A DNA stretch of 64,000 nucleotides, taken from the NCBI GenBank assembly GCA_907163375.1, contig CAJQUW010001783.1, forward strand, positions 124,001 through 188,000, in the 5' to 3' direction. Of this stretch, positions 57,202 through 64,000 are shown in pieces. Position numbers and translations under genes: made by a program. The notes beneath the pieces are model-generated. The model was not told the DNA's origin and ran no database searches. It worked only from the letters and a program-made list of their open reading frames with translations. Each line of letters begins with the position of its first letter. Position 1 is the stretch's first letter. The DNA is from Prostheceraeus crozeri. Taxonomy: Eukaryota; Platyhelminthes; Polycladida; Euryleptidae.

Positions 57202-57747
57202 CTTGTGCAGGGAACGAGGTAGTACATAAAACTCTCACATAGTACTCCTCTAACCTACTGCAAAACTTCGCGTCTGCCGGATCAGATCATTTGACTCTAC
57301 AGATCATGATCTTTCGAATGACCTATCATTCAGTGACAGAGGATAAAGTAATACGTGCAAACAGACACTTCTCGTTGATGCAACAACAAATTTTAACATA
57401 TTTTTCAGGAAAATGATTGATATACTCCAACAAATAGTTTGTACACTTTACTTCATCCTCTGTCACTGAATGATAACTCATTTGAAAGATCATGATCTGT
57501 AGATGATTTCTATTATAACCAGTTCAACAAAATACCAATTTGTGTATCTTTTATGAGCAAACACTCGAAAAAATGGAGTCAACACCTTAGATGTCACAAT
57601 TTTACCACTGGAAATACATAGGATTTTGTCATCCTCTGTATTTCTGAAAAGCAAATGATCTGATCCGGCAGACGCGAAGTTTTGCAGTAGGTAGAGGTGT
57701 ACTGTGCTATGTGAAAGTTTTATGTACTACCTCGTTCCCTGCACAAG
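57202..57747. mobile_element. Hairpin element ending CTTGTGCAGGGAACGAGG
   Basis: The left arm (57202-57350) starts CTTGTGCAGGGAACGAGGTA and includes AACTTCGCGTCTGCCGGATC and AGATCATGATCTTTC. The right arm repeats these inverted at 57455-57510 and 57657-57747, with about 145 bp extra sequence between its two parts. The terminal motif is shared with the 76-bp minisatellite at 2383-2833. Confidence 0.7.
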
Positions 57748-58505
57748 TTCGCTCTAACTCCCGGACTACATATCCAAATTATGACTAAAAGAACTGAACA
57801 TTATTTGAAACAAAACAGGTTATCTGTAGTCTCGTCGACCAAATCTAATCGGATTGTTATCTGCGATGAGGAAAGCATAAAGAAACGCACTGACAGTATT
57901 TTGCAAGATTCTAATACGTACAAACCTCGAGCTATCTCGAGATATTCAGCAATTGAAACGCAAACTAATCGTCTAGTGAGGATGAAGTGAAATAAATAGC
58001 ATCGATCATGAGAAGCCGCTCGTTACGGATGGCCAGCCAGCTAAATTTCAGATTAACATAAAAATCGCAAAGAAGAGGAAAATGGATTCTTTCCTTTGCG
58101 CCCGATAGCCTCCACTAAAGGAACCCCGTCTGAAAAAGGCGATTGGTTGGGTAGCGCATTCTACTAAACCAATCAAATTGTGCCACATTTGATTGGTACT
58201 AAACCAATCAAAAATCACACATAAGTAGTACTAATTCTCTTATTAGTGAACTAAGCATAAATGACAAATTCAAAGGACGAAGGGATTTTCATTTCTTTAG
58301 ACGTCATGAAAATCTTTACCCCAACATACCCACAGACGACGGACTTCGTGTTATTGAAGATTTCGCTACTCAGCATTGGAATAAAGTAGACAATTATGGG
58401 TAAAGTGTGAAAGACCTAATTAACTCTGTAAAATTTTTTATCCTACAGCTACGAAACAAGATATAATGACAAGACTTACTTACAAACTAAAGGCTGTCCC
58501 ATGGG

Positions 58506-60423
58506 CAGTGTTGGGCAGTGTTGGGCATCGTTAAAAAGAAAGCTAGTTCTGTTAACTTTGTTCCGTTAATTTGGGAGTTAAGTAACGGAAGTGAAAGTTA
58601 AACCGTTAATTCGTTAAATTTTGTGTTATCTTTAAAATCGTTTATTAGTTAACATTGTGTCTTCACACATAAATTTCCTGTTATTGTTAATTTCCTTATT
58701 TTTCTTCGGCTAGAGACCCATGCACCTCTTGTGAAAACTTATAAGCCTACACATTTACTATTCATGCAGCTTTTCTCGAAAAGGACTTAAACCACTTTTA
58801 AACATCTGTATTAAAAATCTGTAAAATATGTAGAAAACAAATGAACTGTAGTTATACAGAATGAATAACGCAAGAGGGTAGTTGCATGCGGTTTGGGATT
58901 TTGGTAAACAAAAGTTAATTAAAAAAACAGACTGTGTTAACTTGGTTAAAAATTGAAAAATCAATCAGGATTAAACAGTTTAACAGGATTAATGATGTTT
59001 ACACTTATTCCTACGCACTTCAGGGCACGAGTCAAATGCACTTATTCCCGCGCATGAATAGCAAGCGTTATATTTTGGTCCGTAAGGCGTGACCTCTTAT
59101 CTCTGAACACATCTTTGCCGCTGGAGAATAGTCTTTTCTACAAAGGCACTTGACGGTATGCCAGTATTGAATTTCTTGAAAAGTTTCAAGAAGACAGAGT
59201 TATCTCGGAAAGACTTATCGCTGAATTCTTCTTCTTTTATTCAAATGCCTGATAGCCAGGAATGAACGATGGAATAAGCGGATTCACATGAACCACCGCT
59301 TTCCGTGATTATCTAGACTTTGCTCCACTATATTCTCCAGCAATTTCTTCACCTTTTAGACTTTGGAGGGTTCGTGCTGTTCCAAACATCGAAGACGAAA
59401 CTTCGGGTGAAGAGCAGCAGCCAGCAGACAATCCATATCGTCGAATTGTGGTTTAAATCGTCTCTCTATTCCATCGACGACCATATCCAACAATGAATTG
59501 CAATAACGAAGGCTTTGCGAGCGTATTTCTTCCAAATTCTTCAATGTGACGGCGATTGTCAGCAAAAGACAGCCCAGATAGGCTTGACTCTCTACCTGTA
59601 GTATGTCAAGTGTCTTTGCAACATGTGATATGACCTTTCGTACTCATTTAGAAGAGCTATGTCAGCCTCCGTGAAGCTTTGAAGCTTGTGATTGACCATC
59701 ACTTTGTTGACGTTGGCATGTTTGTTGCTAAGCAAATTAATCAAGCAACGGACAGAATCGTGCAATGAGTCCCACCTGGTGGCATTTGGTGTGATAAGCC
59801 TTCTACTGAACTCCTCCTCGATCATATCTGCTGCCAAGGTACTGCGACTCGGCGTGTTCCAAAGACTCTGAGCTTTACTGATCGCATGCTTAAATGGAGT
59901 TTGAAATCGTTTCGTCGTTTTGCTCGCATCGGTCGTCGCCACCAAGTTTAATGTGTGTGCAGCGCAGCTGAAATGTTTCGGAAGCTCATAAAGCTCTTCA
60001 AGTGGGCACTACCCTAGAATTTCCCAAATTGAAATACAAGAATATCATGTGTATCCTCATCTGTCTCTCTGTGTTCACCGGTATCTTCGTCGCAAACCGT
60101 AGGTTAAAGGATAGATATATCAGATGCTCCAAACACCTGAAATGCCTTCACCATGTTGCTGCCGTTATCGGCTGTCGTCATGCCCACTTTGTCCTGAATG
60201 TTGAATTCATTATGAACTTCTGTGATGGCTTGTGCCTGCACATCATGTGTATGGCGTCCACGCAGACAGCAAAAAGGCTAAAACAGCATTATTAAAAAAG
60301 TTAACGGATTAACGGACTTCCATGAGAGCAGCGGAATTTAAACTAATCGTTAACTTTTGTTAGAAAGTTAAAAAGTTGAAAAAAAAGTTAACTTGCGTTA
60401 ATTAATGGATTGTGCCCAACTAT
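58506..60423 (-). mobile_element. hAT transposon, 1.9 kb, 8-bp target site
   Basis: Termini CAGTGTTGGGCATCG (with an extra CAGTGTTGGG doublet at the left) and, inverted at the right, TAGTTGGGCACAATCC. Flanking CCCATGGG (58498-58505) and ACCATGGG (60424-60431) agree in seven of eight bases, fitting a hAT target duplication. Subterminal regions are rich in GTTAAC/GTTAA motifs in both directions. A decayed transposase lies on the minus strand. Confidence 0.75.
59341..60295 (-). pseudogene. hAT transposase remnant
   Basis: In sense order: VQAQAITEVHNEFNIQDKV and TTADNGSNMVKAFQ (catalytic-core start, other frames near 60290-60130), then 59945-59592 with AHTLNLV-like entry, ITPNATRWDSLHDSVRCL and NKVMVNHKLQSFTEADIALL, then 59565-59356 with RFKPQFDDMDCLLAAALHPK. 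This is the usual hAT order. The BED finger and the C-terminal dimerisation block are not seen, and frames are interrupted. Confidence 0.75.
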
Positions 60424-60804
60424 ACCATGGGGTACATTTCTCCCCACCGCTGACGATAATTCACATGAGTTGTATCGAAAAGAAAATGGAAATGGAACAA
60501 AAGATAAAATTTACCTTTTACAAAAAGCAAGACTCTTAAACTGAAAACGGCATTAGCCGAGACAGGCTGAAAACCAAAATTAGTTTTTGGGAACACCTAT
60601 TTCGTTAGAGTGCACTGATGGGCCACCTACTGGCTCTGAAATGCCTATCATTATTGATGGACAATGTTTATCAAGGAAATTCGCCCTCCATGAGACATTT
60701 TCCGCCCATTGAGGTTGAATATCCGGAAAACTGTCGAAAGAGCTGGAGGCAGCTATACCCACCATATTCAGAAGAGGTGACATCAGCCATGTGAAAGTTC
60801 TCTT

Positions 60805-61952
60805 TTAACTTTACTTGCGAACATAGAGTAAGTATATACATACTCCGTTATATCTCCGTTTTACCATTCATGCCCGCTGCGGCCAAGCACGTAGATCTAC
60901 TACGTTTTTGGTAATTTTCTTTTGCGATGCAAGAGTGACAAAGGAATTTACTCACCACATGATGTAAGTACAACTCATCTGTGTCATCTGCCATGATATT
61001 ATGATGCTCGTGCAATTTGTGGTGATCATCGTCGTTCTGCAATGATCGAAATGGCATCGTCAAGTAGAGCACGAAGTCGTGCATATTCTGTGGAGGAAAT
61101 GGCAGAAATAATTGGAAACTCTGACAGTGAAGAGGACATCGTGGAAAGTAGTGATGATGAAGACCAATCTGATTATGATACAAGTGCCTCCGAAGACGAT
61201 GGATGAAGATGAACAACCGGAAGATGTTCCACATGCAACAAACTGGAGTCCAGCAGGCCGTAGTCCTAACATACACCCCTGTTCGGCTACCAATCTTGGT
61301 CCACGCGGAGAAGCGGTTATGAATGGGGAACAGAGTCCCATGAGGCATTTTCAGTTATTCTTCTCGGATGAGTTGTTAGAAACTGTTGTTCAGCAAACGA
61401 ATTTGTACACTGAGCAATACTTTAAAGGTCTTGAAACGCCTCTATCTCCACATTCAAGGATGAAACGTTGGAAGGACGTGACAATACCGGAGATGAAAGT
61501 GTTCTTTGGACTGACACTGCTGACAGGGATAACAGTATCTGTAAAGTATAGTAAATTAGCAAACAGTATTTTTAACTAGACACAAAGTTCACAGTGTTTC
61601 CTATTAAGTGCATGTGCATGTCAAACATAAATATGTATCTGATTGCACTTTTTGTTTTTGTTGCACCAATTCAGTGTAATTATATAAAATCAATTAAGAT
61701 TAATTTTTTGATTTAAATTAGATCAATTAAAAACCTTATTAACACCTTGGATTCTTATAAAAACCTTGATTTAACACCTTTTTTATTGCCTTTGACAGCA
61801 AATACTTTAAATACAATAACATATGACTAGCATTTGTAATGATAGAACATGAAAAAACATCATTGAAAATAAGTTTGCGCAGGTGTAAAAATGTGGAAAA
61901 ACTTGGGCCACAGCAGGATGTCATCGAAAATCGTGGGCAGTGAAAGAGTTAA
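60805..61952 (+). mobile_element. piggyBac-like element, internally deleted
   Basis: The right end GGGCAGTGAAAGAG abuts TTAA (61949-61952), as expected for piggyBac. A candidate left TTAA at 60805-60808 (TTAACTTTACTTGC) is a weak match. Only the N-terminal third of the transposase is present, so the element is internally deleted. Confidence 0.5.
61051..61579 (+). pseudogene. piggyBac transposase N-terminal part
   Basis: The frame from ATG 61051 gives an acidic start (SDSEEDIVESSDDEDQSDY) and stops near 61206. The next frame continues to 61579 with SPMRHFQLFFSDELLETVV, GLETPLSPHSRMKRWKDV and IPEMKVFFGLTLLTGI, the start of the DDE_Tnp_1_7 domain. A frameshift lies between them, and the catalytic Asp-containing part is missing altogether. 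Confidence 0.8.
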
Positions 61953-64000
61953 GCAATTATGAAGGGAGTTTCATGAACCGAATTATAATGCAAGTCTTCA
62001 TGAAAACTTGAGATCTTATTGTGCTTTCTTGGCTGAAATTTCAAGTTTTTAATTCAACTTTCATCGGCATAATTTTCTGATTCGCTTAATTTATGTTTAA
62101 TTTCTTGAATCTGAGTAGTAATGTGAACCCATTTACGTCTTTTGAAGTTAATTATGATGATTGTCTTTGATTATGTCATTTTCTCGTTCAATGACAGGCA
62201 GTTTGTGATGTGATAAAGAAAATACTCCTATTAATAAGGCTGAACATTAAAGTATTACTCACTTCCATAGAGGCTACTTTAATAGATATTATCTCTCCAA
62301 GGTTGTCATGACACGGAGGACTTGTAAAATACTATTATTCATTTTGCATTTCTATCATGATCAGTGAATTCCGTAGCAATTTCTTCAAAACTGCAAAAAT
62401 TTGCATACCACACATCTGGAACTGGGTCTGAACTCGAGTTCATTTAATAAAATCGAAACTGCATGCACATTGGAGGGATTTACTGAGTTGCTGCTCTACC
62501 TAATATACTTTCTCTATGGGTTGGATGATGGGTATGATACCCACAATATTCAGAAGAAGTGACATTAGCCATTTCCTATCAAAATTGATCTTCTATCAGG
62601 TATTAGACAGATATTCGTAATTGATATGGAAGCATTTTATGATAGATAGCCGAGCGAAAACATGATTCTGACAAAAAGTCATTTATGCTGAGTATGCGAT
62701 TCCGGAAACTCTATTTGAGATCGAGTACGACTTCAAACTAGATGTGTAAGTGAATAATTGTCTATGGATTAGTACTTAATCAGCATCGACATGCCCTCAC
62801 TGCCGTTAAGCCAACTATGAAGACTTCGGAGTATTACGAGCAACCAAACTTAACCCATTTAAGGCCGCCTACATGAATATCGGCAAATTTTCTATAAAAA
62901 TGGTAGTAAGTATTTCAGAAAGTTATAATTAAGAATGACCAGTGCACTACAATAACCCTTTCTTAGAAATTAGAGCCGTAACGATTTCGTTACGATGGCG
63001 TCATATGATGTCAAAATATACAAAAGCATGCTTTTTTCAAATGTAGCTTATGAATTGCTCCAAGCAATTCCAGCCGAAGTAATGAGTCATAGCTTCATCA
63101 TAAAAGCTCTCCATCACATTTCAGAGGTAGTTGTCGAAACTGTGAATTAGCAAATTTTATTCAAAGGCCAGCATTATGCTACCTGTCGTTGCTGCTTGCT
63201 ATGAAATCGTTATCGTTGAAATGAAAATAAGTTATTTCGAAATTCCTGTCGAGAAATTGATTATCTTACTGCGTCGACTCCAAAGTCAAGTTAGAGTTGG
63301 AGACGCCTCGGTATTTCGCAATGTCCACATCAATAAAGAACAGTAAGAAGTGAACGCACTTGAGATTGTTTAGCATTATATAGGCCTAAACAATTCTTTT
63401 GTCCCGGGTAGTCATTGGTTTCTGCCATTAAGAGATCGATAAGACCATGAGCATGCGCGTCAAGCATCTCATAAAGATTCTTGCCTTGAAATGCATCCAG
63501 AGAATGTTTGTCCTATTTGCGAAGATGAGAATGACCGATATTTGCCATTTTATTGACTGATTTCCCTGTTTACTGAGATGATCATTCAAGTCATCTTTTG
63601 TTGCAATCTCACACTGCCCTACGATGTCACTAACCTCTGAGACATCGTTTGGGAGACATACCTCTGAGACACATATACTCATCTTCAACTCCTCACCGTC
63701 TCATAACTCTGATGAAGCATTTACTTCTGGAGGTCTTGTGGCAACAGTCCTATACCGTCATCGTCGGCATTAGGCCTATTGCATATTTCAGTCCATAGTA
63801 AGCAATAGCTTGGGTATTGTCTTCAGATAGCCACATGGGTTTATCAGGGATATCCCTGAGGTTGATATAATCAAGTTCAGCCTTCCTCGATATTTCAAAC
63901 CAGTTTGGGCCATCTCGAGCCGCTGGCGTGCCCTTGTAGGCGAGACGCACCATCTACGGTCAATGAAGTTTTGCATTGAAGTTTTTCGAGTCGGACGACA
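61953..64000. other. No gene seen; scattered repeat traces
   Basis: 62538-62573 repeats 60755-60790 (CCCACAATATTCAGAAG, GTGACATTAGCCAT). TTAACCCATTTAAGGCCGCC at 62850 looks like a piggyBac-type left end without a partner. 63888-63945 resembles the arms at 56961-57171. No domain is recognised in the short minus-strand frames at 63428-63953. Confidence 0.4.

Larger units (their letters stand above)
57781..60600 (+). pseudogene. Penelope-like reverse transcriptase, split by hAT
   Basis: Before the hAT insertion the translation shows an N-terminal region (IVICDEESIKKRTDSIL, DSNTYKPRAISR), PLRPIASTKGTPSEKG, then ISLDVMKIFTNIP (the first palm motif) and TYLQTKGCPMG. Sequence continues on the far side of hAT at about 60432. 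This order and the QTKGCPMG box are typical of PLE RTs. The copy is broken in several places and no endonuclease domain follows nearby. Confidence 0.65.

Overview
The window looks like a transposon-rich animal nuclear genome, probably from a marine invertebrate. The evidence is AT-rich DNA, spliced exons with GT/AG borders, and a mix of LINEs, Penelope-like elements (PLE) and pogo, Tc1/mariner, hAT, piggyBac and Chapaev-like DNA transposons. The species cannot be fixed from the sequence. No prokaryotic operons, CRISPR arrays, rRNA genes or convincing functional tRNAs were seen. No LTR retrovirus or Polinton was recognised.

Only one host gene can be supported. It lies on the minus strand and spans about 55.0 kb down to 19.1 kb. 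Eight exons are proposed (54996-55076?, 54642-54754, 38686-39582, 35641-35754, 35548-35583, 35447-35482, 35363-35380, 19082-19462). The splice phases agree at every junction, and from the second exon on every exon ends in phase 1. The large exon encodes what look like four successive ubiquitin-like (beta-grasp) segments ending in a Cys-rich patch. It is followed by a Ser/Arg-rich linker exon, two tandemly duplicated 36-nt microexons, an 18-nt microexon and a 381-nt exon with an acidic tail. I do not recognise the protein family. Its two big introns (about 15 and 16 kb) are almost wholly transposon.

Layout. 1-5.1 kb: a pogo-like non-autonomous element carrying a 76-bp minisatellite and interrupted by a hAT-like MITE. 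5.3-8.1 kb: a Chapaev-like long-TIR element with PLE debris inside. 10.4-18.9 kb: hairpin elements and two CACTGTAAATCGC-ended TA-target elements, one of them holding a 5.66-kb CCCGATTAACC-ended element that contains a near-perfect 467-bp-arm palindrome. 19.6-22.7 kb: a LINE with a 21-bp target duplication. 23.4-26.6 kb: a hairpin MITE and a 1.025-kb tandem array built from LINE pieces. 26.6-33.3 kb: LINE A, split by a pogo element with an intact 572-aa transposase. 33.5-34.9 kb: Tc1 and PLE remnants. 35.3-39.6 kb: five host exons. 41.3-54 kb: a nested stack of Tc1, an RT tail, a repeat called R1 here, a 43-48-bp satellite, LINE B split by R1, and R1 split by a nearly full-length CR1-like LINE. 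54.6-55.1 kb: host exons. 56.3-62 kb: hairpin MITEs, a PLE reverse transcriptase split by hAT, and a piggyBac fragment. The last 2 kb are mostly unassigned.

The transposons do not act together as a system. They are layered insertions whose order can partly be read from target-site duplications. Points most worth following are the multi-ubiquitin-like gene with duplicated microexons, the LINE-derived tandem array, the 3'-anchored R1 family and the high-identity palindrome. All identifications come from reading motifs by eye; no search was run.
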